This document shows positions 1 through 11,716 of a stretch of DNA of 64,000 nucleotides, piece after piece. Under the pieces are notes generated by a model, which ran no database searches, was not told the DNA's origin, and saw only the letters and a program-made list of their open reading frames with translations. Positions within the stretch are counted from its first letter, which is position 1. Every line of letters starts with the position of its first letter. Location: assembly GCA_963965975.1 (NCBI GenBank), contig OZ014413.1, positions 746,501-810,500 of the forward strand, given 5' to 3'. This DNA comes from Xestospongia bergquistia. Lineage: Eukaryota; Porifera; Demospongiae; Haplosclerida; Petrosiidae. A program made the translations under genes and the position numbers.

Positions 1-175
1 CCCTCAGCTGAGTTAATTTGGAGGGATCTAGTTTTAGAGGATCAGAAGACATGATTAATGGAAATTGGAATATCTTCTAGATGCTTCTGACACGTGCTTG
101 CAGAAATGGGTGTGATGGAGGTGGGGCTGTGGTGCAAACGCCCACATACTTAATTGCTGTCCTTGAGGGCTAATA

Positions 176-3100
176 ATGAGGTTGTCTTTCTTCTGTTGTT
201 ATTCTTGGGTATCTGCTGTGGGATTAGAAATTCATGCACAGATATCTTCTCAGACTAAGATATTCTCTGAAAGTACAACAAGAACTAATGATGCATCTCC
301 TAATAGTTGTGTGTCACTGTTTGATATAGCAATACCAGGAACATTACCAGTATGGATGTATAGTTGAATGGATGATGGATTGATGGATGGATGGATAGAC
401 AGATTAAATTCAATAGACAATATACAAATGATGTACTATGATAGTATCTAGTGTATGAAAATTAATGATGAACAAATTAATTAATTAATGGTAATTATAA
501 TTAATATATATATTATAATACATTTTAGGTTCTCAACATATCTTGTGTTAAAGCTGGTGTATTAACAGCATTAGCTCTTAATGCAAGCATCAATATTCGC
601 TCATACTTTGATCGTAAACATTACTTCTATCCAGATTTACCAGTAAGTCAAGTCATACTAGTTTGACAACTTGAGTTCTCTTGATAGGCTGGTTATCAAA
701 TAACTCAGAAACGAGTTCCACTTGCCGTGGGAGGTTCCCTTGATGTACCACATAATGATAGTCTAATGACTGTTAAGTTGAGACAGCTTCATTTAGAGCA
801 AGACAGTGGAAAAATTGTATTTGGAGAGAAGAAAGAAGGCCAGAGAGAGACATTAGTGGATTATAATAGAGCAGGTAAGTTCTTAGAACTTAAATATTTC
901 TTAGAATACTTAAATAGACCTTGAACCCAATCCTAAATGTAACTATATGTATTATTAACCCTTTAGTACATAATGTACATTGACATTACATTAGGTATAG
1001 GTCTATATGTATTATTAACCCTTTAGTACATAATGTACATTGACATTACATTAGGTATAGGTCTAATGGAACTATATGTATTATTAACCCTCTATTATAT
1101 AATGTACATTGATATTACATTAGGTATAGGTCTAATGGAGCTATATGTATTATTAACCCTCTAGTACATAATGTACATTGATATCGCATTAGGTATAGGT
1201 CTAATAGAGCTATATGTATTATTAACCCTTTAGTACATAATGTACATTGATATTACATTAGGTATAGGTTTAATGGAGCTATATGTATTATTAACCCTCT
1301 AGTACATAATGTACATTGATATCACATTAGGTATAGGTTTAATGGAGATATATGTATTATTAACCCTTTAGTACATTGATATCACATTAGGTGTAGGTCT
1401 AATGGAGATAGTTACTGAACCTGATATGAGAAATGGTGCAGAAGCTGCAGCTTTTGTTCGAGAACTCCGTCTGTTGCTACGGCAACTAGGTACATGTGAT
1501 GGGAACATGCAAGGTAGTAAACTAATTAATTATTTATAAGTTATATTCATTAATTAGATGGTTCATTAAGAATTGATGCTAATATATCAGTAACATCTGA
1601 TGATAGATCTGTAACAGGTGCTAGAACTGAAGTAAAAAATATCAGTGGATTAAAATTCCTTACTAAAGCTATAGGTCTGTTTATTAAATTATATTAATAC
1701 TAATTAATGAACTAAACTGTTAATCCATCCATCTATATCATTCATTCATTTCTTTTAAAATATATGTCACTAAAGATTATGATATTTTGCGACATATTAA
1801 AGTGTTAGAGAATGGAGGACAAATTGAAGAAGAGACTCGAAGTTTTGATGAAAGGAAAAGGTATTATTATATCTCATTTCTTGTTGTTATTGTGTGTTAT
1901 AGTGTGACCACACCTACCAGAGGAAAGTCTCTTCGTCAAGATTATCGTTTTATGGCTGAACATGATCTACCTCCATTAATTTTGTATTCTAAGGAACACC
2001 CACCTCCTAATGGAGACGGCCTGATAATTAACATTGATGATGTTGTTAATGAGTTACCAGAACTACCATCACAATTAAGATCACGTCTTTCAAATATGTA
2101 CAGTAAGTGAGAGATAATGATGTCATCTTTGACCAATCATATTATAGGTCTGAATTTAGAACAGATCCAAACATTATTGGTAAGTATATAAACGTTAAGT
2201 AATTAAAGTAAATATAAAAGAGAGAGAGATATTGAGCTATTCACATAATATTATCTATTATATATATTGATACTTGTTAGAACATAGAAATCTTGAGTGT
2301 TCATTTATAAATATTATCATTGGTTTGTTTTAATATTATTTTAATGCCATAGAATGTAGAAGGTGCTATCAAGTTTTTTGAAGATGTTATTAAAAGGTAT
2401 AACATATTATAGTACCAGGAGTCCATAACCTTACTGAGGTGGAGGGGGCTATGAGAGTACTTCTTTAACTTGTCTGATGACTTGTTAGGGAAAACTGTAT
2501 ACTCCTTCCTCCTCATTAGTGAGGCTATATTAGCTTATGATATAGCAAAGAGATATTATAAGATGTAAACACTACATATATTAGCTGGTTAAATCAATAT
2601 GACTTTATTAGTATATCAATGATTATAGTGACTTAGTATATCTACTGATGGACTGATTCTCCTTAGATCTCCTGGAGTACCAGTAAAGACCATATATTCA
2701 TGGATAACATCAGAACTATATGGTGTATTAGAGGCTAAGAAAGTAGGTGTGGTCTCTAGTCCAGTCTCAACTGATCAGTTAGCGTCACTGACATCATTGG
2801 TACATGATAGGATGATAACTGGACCATTAGCAAAACAAGTGGGTGTGGTTTATAGAAATTAATTTAATCTGCTATTTAGATCCTAAAGTTGATGGCTGAT
2901 GGGGACATACGACTAGCCACACCCATTATAAATGAGTTAGGACTTGTTGATATTACTGAAGATGAACTCAATAAATTATGTATTGAAGTAATAGAGGAAC
3001 ATCCTGAACAAGTAAATGGCCAATCTATTTTCCTATAATATGATTTTGCTACATTACAGTACAATATTATAATATTGTATTTGTTATAGTTATCTTGTTG

Positions 3101-3249
3101 TTCTACAGGTATCTCTCTATGTATCTGGTAAATATCAAGTAATTGGGTATTTAATTGGAGAAGTTATGAAGAGAACACAACACAAAGGAGATCCTAAAAC
3201 AATTAAACATTTATTAATTAATAAAATTGAAAGAGCAACAAGTCAATAA
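176..3249 (+). CDS. GATB: Mitochondrial glutamyl-tRNA(Gln) amidotransferase subunit B (GatB/PET112)
   Basis: Subunit B of the GatCAB transamidase, which converts Glu-tRNA(Gln) to Gln-tRNA(Gln) in mitochondria. Twelve exons read in order: 176-349, 529-642, 688-874, 1391-1513, 1558-1674, 1776-1860, 1903-2102, 2148-2179, 2353-2396, 2667-2838, 2880-3011, 3109-3249. Family landmarks are GLEIHAQI near the start, [13 protein letters not shown] in exon 2, [10 protein letters not shown] in exon 3 and EIVTEPDMR followed by [13 protein letters not shown] in exon 4. Exons 10-12 encode the YqeY-like helical tail that contacts tRNA. The ATG at 176 is the first after an in-frame stop at 164-166, but it leaves only about 14 residues before GLEIH. 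A mitochondrial presequence may therefore lie in an upstream exon outside the window. The frame is open throughout, so this is probably the functional copy. Its 3' exons were copied several times downstream. Confidence 0.88.
942..1390 (+). repeat. 69-bp minisatellite in GATB intron 3
   Basis: Seven tandem units. The marker ATTATTAACC recurs at 951, 1011, 1080, 1149, 1218, 1287 and 1356. The period is 69 bp apart from one 60-bp step, and the last unit is shortened. Each unit contains CATTAGGTATAGGTCTAATG, which copies the 3' splice site and first codons of GATB exon 4 at 1391. The array therefore arose by duplication of an intron-exon border. Confidence 0.9.
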
Positions 3250-3594
3250 CAATATATTAATATGTAATTATTAATCAATTATTTGTAATTAATTAAATAA
3301 ATTTACTTATCAACTCACTTATAAATCACAATATCAAAACAGGCTAATAAGTATTTATTAATTATTATCATTAAATTAATAATAATTAATTAATTATTAA
3401 ATAATTAATTAATTATTCATTAATAAGTACAACTGTTTTGTGAGCACATATCGTAAACAGACTCAATTATAGCTTCACACAGGGGAATGGGCTGACTATG
3501 TGACACTAACTCCATTAACTATAATATTCTAGTCTGCATGAAATTGTTAATGAAATGGTTTTCTCAACTGTATTACATAGTAATATGAGAATTT
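3250..3594. other. AT-rich intergenic stretch after GATB
   Basis: About 340 bp rich in TTAATTAA runs directly after the GATB stop. I see no gene. Similar sequence follows the GatB fragment ending at 45207, so it was carried along with at least one duplicated piece. Confidence 0.5.
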
Positions 3595-4028
3595 CTAAAC
3601 TCTTACTAAATTGTCATACATGCGAGATAGTTTGTTAGTCACAGCAAAATCACTTCTAACATTATCTAAGTCCACAGTATTCAGTTGTAATTGTATACCT
3701 AACTTGTACCAATGAGCAGTTCTACATACTTCATAAAGTTGAGGGACTTCATCCAACAATTGTTCTCAATAACTTTAAATTAAGTTTATAGTCAATAACT
3801 TAATCCATTGGTGTCTCTCCAGCCTGTATATTGTATACATAAACATCACACTCATCACACTCTAATCACTATAATGGTTTAAGAATGAACCTCCCTGTTG
3901 TCATTTTCAAATGAAAACCAACACATCTCATTAATGTTATAACTTTTTTTAAATGATAACTTTTGCCAAATAATTTTAAAATAGTTTCATTATCAATGGC
4001 TTGATCCATTGGTGTCTCTCCAGCCTAT
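3595..4028 (-). pseudogene. Ankyrin and death-domain exon remnants downstream of gene 1
   Basis: The minus strand shows an ankyrin-like exon at about 3962-4027 (starts AGETPMDQAIDNETI). A second copy at about 3775-3823 has a stop after AGETPMD. Next comes a stretch at about 3600-3770 (LLDEVPQLYEVCRTAHWYKL onward) that matches the death domain of gene 5 (WYQMGILLKLNV). All lie beyond the gene 1 stop. They look like the lost 3' end of an ankyrin plus death-domain protein, or exons used in an alternative transcript. Confidence 0.5.
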
Positions 4029-4086
4029 ATAATATATATCACATTCTAATCACTACATATTAATAATAACTCACAATATTTTAATG

Positions 4087-5724
4087 TTAACGTCGATCTG
4101 CTCCATGATTTAATAAAACTTGAACAACATCAGAATAACCTCTATTATTTGCATAATGAAGTGGAGTCATACCATTCTATATAATACAACACAATAGCTT
4201 GAAGTGTAAAATGCAGTTAATCTTACATCATCTACAGCATTAGGATTAGCATTATTTTTTAGTAGTATCTTAACTACTTCAATACGTCCTGGTGTGTAAG
4301 GACTATCAACAGCATGATGGATAAAGGTCTTCCCATCCTAGTGTGTCATATCAACAATAGTTAACAGTTATCTTACTTACTTCCTCTATAACATTGATAT
4401 CTGCTCCATACTTTATCATCGTTCTAACAACATCAGAATGACCTTTAACAACTGCACAATTAATAGCACTCCATCCATCCTGTGTAGAAATCAATTTAGT
4501 ATTAACTCAAGGTAATTTTAAATGTCACCACGTTTGTAGTGAAAAATTGTATACAATAGTGATATGATATAGTCATAAGCATACTTTATCTTTAACATTA
4601 ACACTAAATCCATTCTTCACAAGAACCTCTACAAGATTAGCATATCCACATTGAGCTGCTACATGAAGTATCGTCCATCCTTCCTAAATATAAACACACA
4701 TCACTAAGTGTTCTCCCTTAAACAAGATAGTTACCTCATCCATAATGCTAAGATCAACACCATATTTTATTAATTTTTGTATAACATCATTCTGACCTTC
4801 CTTAACAGCATGTCTCAAGGCATCCCAACCCTCCTGAAATTATATATATGATATTAATTAATAATATCAAATGTAGACATATAGTACTTTGTATACTTCT
4901 TTCTCTCTGATCAATTTCTCTATTTCTTCTTGTTTCTCTACTAATACTTTATCAGTAGCTATAGAACATAACCATATATGGTATGTACTACTAACAGTAC
5001 TATAGCTCACCTTCTTTCTCTCTGGTCAATTTCTCAATCTCTTCTTGTTTCTCTACTAATGCTTTATCAGTAGCTATAGAACATAACCATATATGGTATG
5101 TACTGCTAACATCACTATAGCTTACCTTCTTTCTCTTTGGTTAACTTCTCTATCTCTAAGGTCTTTAGTTTATTCATTCTGTCCAATAGTTCCAGTTTTT
5201 CTATTTACATTAGGTACATAGTAATATCTCTATTAATGTACATGTACCTGATAAAGTGTTAGTTGATGATTGATCTTGTTGTTGTTCACTATCCATACTA
5301 GTAGTAACTAAAGTATATAACAATTGTAGTCATAAAAATATTGGAACAGAACTAGCTACTAATATAAATGCTTTACTAAATATTAATAATAAATTAATTT
5401 TAGTTCTCTATTTATATACATACATTTATAAAGTAACTTTCTTAATTATTGTTACACAAATTGAAATTATAATTGATACATTATGTATGTATATACTAGA
5501 CATAGTACTAGAAATAAGTATATATTAGTATTGTTTTATGTTTTAATTGTATATAATTAATAACAATTAATAATGGAATAACAAAATTAATCATGTATGG
5601 TTGTTTGGTTGCTTATTAAAAGAGTGAGTTTTGTTGTATATAGTAATATACTAGCTTACAAACGATATATGTAATAAGACATCATATTAATCTTAAATTG
5701 TCAGTCCTATAATTGTTTTGGAAC

Positions 5725-5765
<41 letters not shown>

Positions 5766-5771
5766 CATACA

Positions 5772-5859
<88 letters not shown>

Positions 5860-5869
5860 TGTATGTATG

Positions 5870-5926
<57 letters not shown>

Positions 5927-8900
5927 GCCTTTGTGTGCCCATTTCCTTCGTTTTATTTTATTGTTGTATGCAATAATTGAAAGCAACAAATGAAATTAAA
6001 CTGTATCCTGTAATAGTTGATGCCTATAGCAGCTAATGGACTTCATTAATCCTAAGTGCAAGTGCTATGAAAATGGGCATTTCTTACTATATAGCTTGCT
6101 TTTCTACCTATATACATATATCTAACATTCTATAGCTAGTCTTCCATAGATACTGCTGCTAAATATTCAATATTTATAGCTCTAGTCAGTGTTTCATTGT
6201 AAAGTCAGTGTCATGTAATAAAACAATTGTAGGATGACTTTTTCAATTAAAAACTTGTTAATGAGAGTTTAATGTGAAATACCCCTACCATTTTGAATTA
6301 GGTGTGACTCATCAAAACTTTTCATTTCTTCTATTTCTGACTGTTCCTTTGGTAATAAGGGGTGGGTCTCTATTTGCTATATCAATAAATAACGTATTGA
6401 TCAGTAAAAGTAAAGTAATTAAACCTACTTTATCAGTCACAACTTCAGAAGATATCTCAGGTTCTCTAATAGTGTCCTCAATCTGTGACACTATAGGTAT
6501 CCCTTACATTGAGCAAATACAAATGACAAATGATTGATTTATTAATTAACTGGATTATGATTTATGCAAAAGAGACAAGGTAATATTAATTATTGTTTTG
6601 TGTTATTGAAAGTGTAATAATTAAACCTAAATCTAATTAACTAACAAACTTATATTGAAACTAAAGTTTGTCACACTACAGATGTTTTGCTCTTACAAAT
6701 TATGGAATCACAGGTCAATTAGCTATTAAGCAAAGATATCAAAGAAATATCATTTTTACATGGTAGAAGCTAGTTGTATATATCAGTGTGATTTATCTCA
6801 TACTTGCAAGTGGCATTTGAATGTAACTACTGAAGTATGCTTTAAATTATACCTATGATTCTATACAGATTCAATGCATAGTAATAGTAGCCTCTTCAAA
6901 TAATCTTAATATGGTTTTTAGTTCCAGTTTAAATGCTGAGTACATTGTACAATGTCATATACTCACTTGGTATCTTTGATAGTTTTTCATCATATTCATA
7001 TTCTAAATCACTCTTTCTTTTTCTATGTGATCTAGAAATGTCAATGTCATGTGCTGGCTTCTTAACTATATGCTGAATGGTATCAGTGAGTTTGTGCTTT
7101 CCCTTTGGTAGTGAGGGATCGGTCTCTATCTCCTGTATCAATAAATAATATGTTGATCAGTAAATGTAAAGTAATTAAACCTACTTCATGAGTTGAAACT
7201 TCAGAAGATATCTCAGGTTCTCTAATAGTGTCTCCAATCTGTGGTAATACAGGTATCCCTACATTAAGTAAATGCAAGTGACAAATGATTGAATCATTAA
7301 TAAACTTGATTATGCAGGATATGGTAATATTAATTAATGTTTTGTGTTATTTAAAGTATAATAAATTAAACCACACATTCTAATTAACTATTACAATAAT
7401 GGTCAATAGATAGATTATATACTATTTATATCTTTTGGTAATAAGACAAGAAATAAAATAACATTAAACTGAGCACACTGGCTACAAATAGCAATGAAAA
7501 AAGATATTAACTAGTGTTTTAATTACAAGCACTATAATAATGAATGAGTAATGTTATTTTAAGCTTTGGTTTTAATCATTCTAATCAGCACAAAGACAAT
7601 AAACATAGCAAGTCATCTTGATCAAAAATTTGACCACACTTAAATAGTAAGTCTTAGTATATAATTGGTCATTTTAGGGGCTTTTCTGGTAATTATTCAA
7701 AATTTAGTCAAACGATTTGTGTATTATAAAACAATTAGACTAAATGTACCTTTTGTTTCTTTAAGGGGAGATTCTAACTCAAAGATTTTTTGAACTTTCA
7801 AATCCAGCTCTCTTTTATAGTCACTGAGTGAGTCTGTGAACTGACTTTTTATTTCCTGAAAAAGTATGATTCACACAAATATTGGAACAAATCTACTTCA
7901 TCTCTTTGTTTTGTCTTTTCAATTTCCAGCAATGAAGTATCTTCTTTTTCCAGCTGCATCAACTTGATAAGTAGAGATGTTTCTGCATTTTCAGAATAAG
8001 CTCTAACAAATACAGAAAGATAGTTTTGAGTTTTTGAAGTAATGTTATAGCTACTTACAGCACAGTAACTAGATCAGCATTGACTTCATAACAATTTTTT
8101 GACTTTTTCCACTCAATAAATGTAAAAAGCTGAGATTTAGGGGAACTTTCATTTAATACAACTGTTGGAAGACTAAATATTAATTTAATAGATCCAATGT
8201 TGTAATCTTCAAAATGTAAGATGGTCCCATCTTCTAAGCCTGACAATTTAGCAAGGTTACGTTGAACTGCTTTTATTTCATTTCCAGATATGGAGAGATC
8301 TGTAGGGACTTTAAAAAGTAGATTGGTACATTGAAATTGACACTGTGAACTACATGGTATCTCAAAAATAGAGCGCTTTAGATAAGGTGTGAGATGATCT
8401 TCTTCATACGTCTTCAAATATGTCTTTTCATCTTCATTTCCTAAAATCTCAACTACAACTTTAAATGACTCATAATTGAACCATGTGCAGTGCTTAGATA
8501 ACTCATCAAGCACATCAGCAATACTGTCATCTTTATGAAAATTAGGTTGATATGAATTGTCATAACTACGAACAAAAGGCTTAACTAACTTTGGATCAAC
8601 CTCACGTTTTCTAAAAGATTTTATAAGTTGGACAACAAAGATTGCATAGGCTTTACGTACATCTTGATTCTCATCCATTAACTGGTTTTTCACTGCTTCC
8701 TTCTCACTGTCTGTTAAATCTTTCCAGTTACGGTAACGACCTTTTGCTTTCTCTGGAGCAAGATGTAATTCCCTTGTCTGTGGCTCTGAAACAGTTTTCT
8801 TTGAAAGATATCTTAAAATGGATTCAACAACAACAGTCTCTTCCATCTTCAAAAAGGCATTTAAAAGTTCCACAGAGGTAGCAGCACTACCATTTTTTGC

Positions 8901-9566
8901 TTTCCATTCCCATAGCACAGCAACCGTTCTTTCTACATTATCTCGTTTATCTTGTATAATACCCTCCATTGTTTTACTTGATAAGTTCAGACAACGACCA
9001 ACTTCGGTGTAGTCAATCAATTGTAAGTGCTGAGAGACCTGTATCAAGAGACTGTCATCACATTCTTTATCCAATTCTTCATATTGTAGATCATATGGAC
9101 TCAAAAAATTTAATAAATCTGAAATTAGTAAAATGACATTTAATGATAAGCTGCATGACAAAATTACAAAACATCTCATAGAGATAAATATTTTTATATA
9201 TCATAATCACATACCTGCTAATGTAGATAGTTTTACATCAAGTTCTCTACCAACAATTGCCACTGGTCCACCAATGTCTTCAAGGATTTGTGTAAGTTTT
9301 TTACAATGCTTCAGTATATCCTCAGCACTCTTCATCAACCCCAACCCTACTTTAAAATCATTAGTTATGTCAGAAAAACATTTGTTATACTGATCATGAC
9401 TACATCGTACAGTGGCTCTCATAACAGGATCGCTTATCAAACCAGCTGTAACTGCTCTCTCAGCAAATGTGTTTATAGCTACTTCTAGTGCTGAACTAAG
9501 GTCAGCGTAACAGGAAGTAAAAATATAGACAACAACTCTTCTGTAAGTTTTTAAGAAGTCAGCCAT
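4087..9566 (-). CDS. Modular gene 1: module A, death domain, coiled coil, ankyrin repeats
   Basis: Predicted intracellular adaptor or receptor. Exons in transcription order: 9215-9566 (module A, starts [10 protein letters not shown], ends with the family signature [13 protein letters not shown]), 8059-9118, 7897-8002, 7750-7855, 7185-7258, 6967-7132, 6429-6502, 6289-6376, 5251-5306, 5126-5201, 5011-5073, 4897-4958, then ankyrin exons 4735-4833, 4585-4683, 4381-4479, 4227-4337 and 4087-4176. The 1060-bp exon holds a death domain ([20 protein letters not shown]), helical module C ([17 protein letters not shown]) and alpha/beta module D. Two 21-residue coil cassettes precede the repeats. Three ankyrin exons are exactly 99 bp, one repeat each. 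The last ends GADRR then TAA, apparently after a 4-bp insertion. The linker exon pair at 7185-7258 and 6967-7132 is repeated at 6429-6502 and 6289-6376. Ligand and function are unknown. Confidence 0.65.
5726..5919. repeat. Compound microsatellite (TA)n-(CATA)n-(TA)n-(TATG)n-(TA)n
   Basis: About 194 bp of pure TA, then CATA repeats at 5760-5800, TA at 5801-5831, TATG repeats at 5832-5873 and TA to 5919. The two tetranucleotide blocks are reverse complements, so the whole can fold on itself. It lies in an intron of gene 1 (between 5306 and 6289). Open frames of Ile-Tyr and His-Thr-Tyr across it are artefacts. Confidence 0.95.
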
Positions 9567-9817
9567 TCCAAAAAGGGGTGAGGTTATTAATACAAAAATC
9601 ACATGAGTTCCCACCCTGCTATAATGTATGCAAAACACGTGGCAAATATACTATCCTATGTATAATAGAAAATGATGTTATAAATACAAATCTTCTACCA
9701 AATAAACATTATAATTATATAATATTATTAAAGTCTATGTCATAATTAAAAGTACATTGATTGTAATAATATCAAATCAAACATAATATATCTTTATTGG
9801 TTTTTAAAATAGTCTAA
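9567..9817. other. Upstream region of gene 1
   Basis: About 250 bp between the gene 1 start and the NSDHL fragment. AT-rich and similar to the region upstream of gene 6 (51384-51660), showing that the two genes and their flanking NSDHL exon were duplicated together. It must hold the gene 1 promoter. I recognise no clear motif. Confidence 0.4.
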
Positions 9818-10375
9818 TGATCAACATAGTCCTTCCTCATATGACACAACAGGTTGATATCCAAAGTCATCTTTAGCTCTTTGACAATTATAATAATGAT
9901 ATGTACCAACTAATCTAACTCTCATTGGTGTAAACAATGGTTTAATTGTTACTAGAGGACTTAATAACCACAGTACCCATTGTAATATAATAGCTAGTAT
10001 TAATATTAGTTTATAAGGGAGATGTTTTGAGGGAGGAGGATAATGAAGACCAATTACTACTTGAGTAATATAATCTGCAAACTTCACTGGTTCATCATTA
10101 GTTATATTGTATGCCTGTAGTAGGAGAAGGAAGGTGTGGTTAAGTAATGGTATCCTACATATGACAGTAATATGTACATATTACTATAATTATCGAACAT
10201 TGATTATATACCCAAATAAGGACTGTCCATTAGGTACAGTGGTATAAGAGTAACTGTATACCCACTTAATGCATAATTACAGTGACATATGATATATTGG
10301 TAGTTAAGTACCTTTCCATAGACTTTAGAGTCATTATGTAAGTGTTCACCAGATAATACATGTCCATGAGTAATA
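9818..10375 (-). pseudogene. NSDHL fragment, copy N1 (last two exons only)
   Basis: Retains the last exon (9821-10114: [17 protein letters not shown], a hydrophobic segment [16 protein letters not shown], then TPMRVRLVGTYHYYN) and the penultimate exon (about 10313-10372). No upstream exon follows. At 10376 the sequence changes to a death-domain gene remnant. Against copy N3, CGA has become TGA just after EEGLC, removing the last 9 residues. It is a truncated, non-functional piece of a sterol-4-alpha-carboxylate 3-dehydrogenase gene. It preserves the empty site (CCTACAT at 10154-10160) for the 1268-bp element found in N3. Confidence 0.8.
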
Positions 10376-10392
10376 TATGAATTTCAAACAAT

Positions 10393-11230
10393 GTTATAGT
10401 TACTTACAGCACAGTAACTAGATCAACATTAATTTCATAACAACTTTTTGACTTTTTCCACTCCATAAATGTAATAAGCTGAGGTTTAGGGAACATTCAT
10501 TTAATACAACTGTTGGAAGACTAAATACTAGCTCAATAGACCCAATGTTGTATTCTTTAAAACATAACATCACTGCATTTTCTAAGCCCAATAATTTTGC
10601 AGTTAAGTTATGTTGAACTACTTTCACCTCACTTTCAGATATATAGAGATCTGTAGGGACTTCAAAAAGGAGACTGCTGTGTTGAGATTAACAGTATGAA
10701 CTACACAATATCTCAAAAATAGAGTGTTTTAGATGTGGTGTGATATGATCCTTTTTGATATGTTTTCAAGTAAATTTTTTATCTTCATTCCAAAACAAAA
10801 CTTTCCACATACAGTGCCTAGATAACTCATCTAGCTAGCATATCAGCAATACTGACATCTTCACCAAAATTAGGTTGATGTGAATTGTCATAACTATGAA
10901 CAAAAGGTTTAACTAACTTTGGATAAACCTCATGTTTTCTAAATGGTTCTATAAGTTGGACAACAAAGATTGCACAGGTTTAATGACTCTCATCATTCTC
11001 ATCATTTACTGGTTACTCACTGCTCTTTCTCACTGTCTATTAAGTCTTCTCCATTAGAATAATGGCCTTTTGCTTTCTCTACTGCAATGTGAAGTATTCT
11101 TGTCAGTGGTCCTGGTGCAGCCTTCTTTGAAAGATACCTCAAAATGGATTCAGAAGCAACCCTCTCTACCATTCTACTGATGTTTTATTAGTTCCATAGA
11201 AATAGCAGCATTACTTAAATTTTCTATTTC
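10393..11230 (-). pseudogene. Decayed death-domain exon related to genes 1 and 6
   Basis: Minus-strand sequence resembles the large death-domain, module C and module D exon of genes 1 and 6. Module D is still readable ([20 protein letters not shown]), then a frameshift follows. Further up, several indels and stops break the frame, and the death domain near 11100-11200 is barely recognisable. It is fused directly to NSDHL fragment N1, so a deletion or rearrangement joined two truncated genes. Confidence 0.75.
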
Positions 11231-11288
11231 AGGTCAACTCTCAACTTGACCTCCACTTTATCGGAGATTTTGATGACAGTCTTGTTTC

Positions 11289-11716
11289 ACTCCTATTTTT
11301 ATTCAAGCTTTTACATTAACATTTTTAGCTGAATATTATGATCAATCTCAACTCACAACAATAGTACTATTAGCTCATGATCTATGTATATTGCAATAAG
11401 ATGGATAGATAGATTAAATGTACATGTTGGTTCTTTTGTGAAAAATATGTGGCATCATCTATTATTAGGATCCAGTAGGTGTAACATTAGAGGGTACACT
11501 GGGTCATGCCCTTTGTACTGCATTAGCTGTTTTAGGAGGGAAAATAATAGCTCAGAGAAATTCAGTGAGAATGGATAAGTCCCTATAATCAATATCATCA
11601 TTATGTCATGGTTTGTTCTATATTTAGTAACATTAATAGGAGGTGTGGTGTTTATTATATTTGCTGTCACTGCATTTTTACACGATCATAATTCAGAACA
11701 AGTATTAGTTTATTAA
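11289..11716 (+). pseudogene. TMEM165/GDT1-family C-terminal remnant
   Basis: Codons at 11289-11381 read TPIFIQAFTLTFLAEYYDQS, then LTTIVLLAHD. Codons at 11469-11560 read DPVGVTLEGTLGHALCTALA, then VLGGKIIAQ. A last piece near 11629-11716 reads LIGGVVFIIFAVTAFLH and ends in TAA. This matches the second UPF0016 repeat of TMEM165, a Golgi Mn/Ca-H exchanger. The family E-x-G-D-[KR]-[ST] motif appears as EYYDQS, so the Gly and the basic residue are lost. The N-terminal half is missing and I could not find good splice donors between the pieces. I read it as a decaying fragment captured between rearranged segments. Confidence 0.6.

Noticed and set aside
1-175. Upstream GATB exon at the window start
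   Set aside because: No conserved GatB residues and no convincing donor; stops in the frame leading to 176. A first exon outside the window remains possible.
5682-5993. Open frames on both strands of about 70-98 codons with Ile-Tyr and His-Thr-Tyr repeats
   Set aside because: They are translations of the TA/CATA/TATG microsatellite and overlap in several frames on both strands.
6274-6537. Plus-strand 87-codon frame
   Set aside because: It is antisense to two linker exons of gene 1 whose reading frame is conserved with genes 2 and 4.
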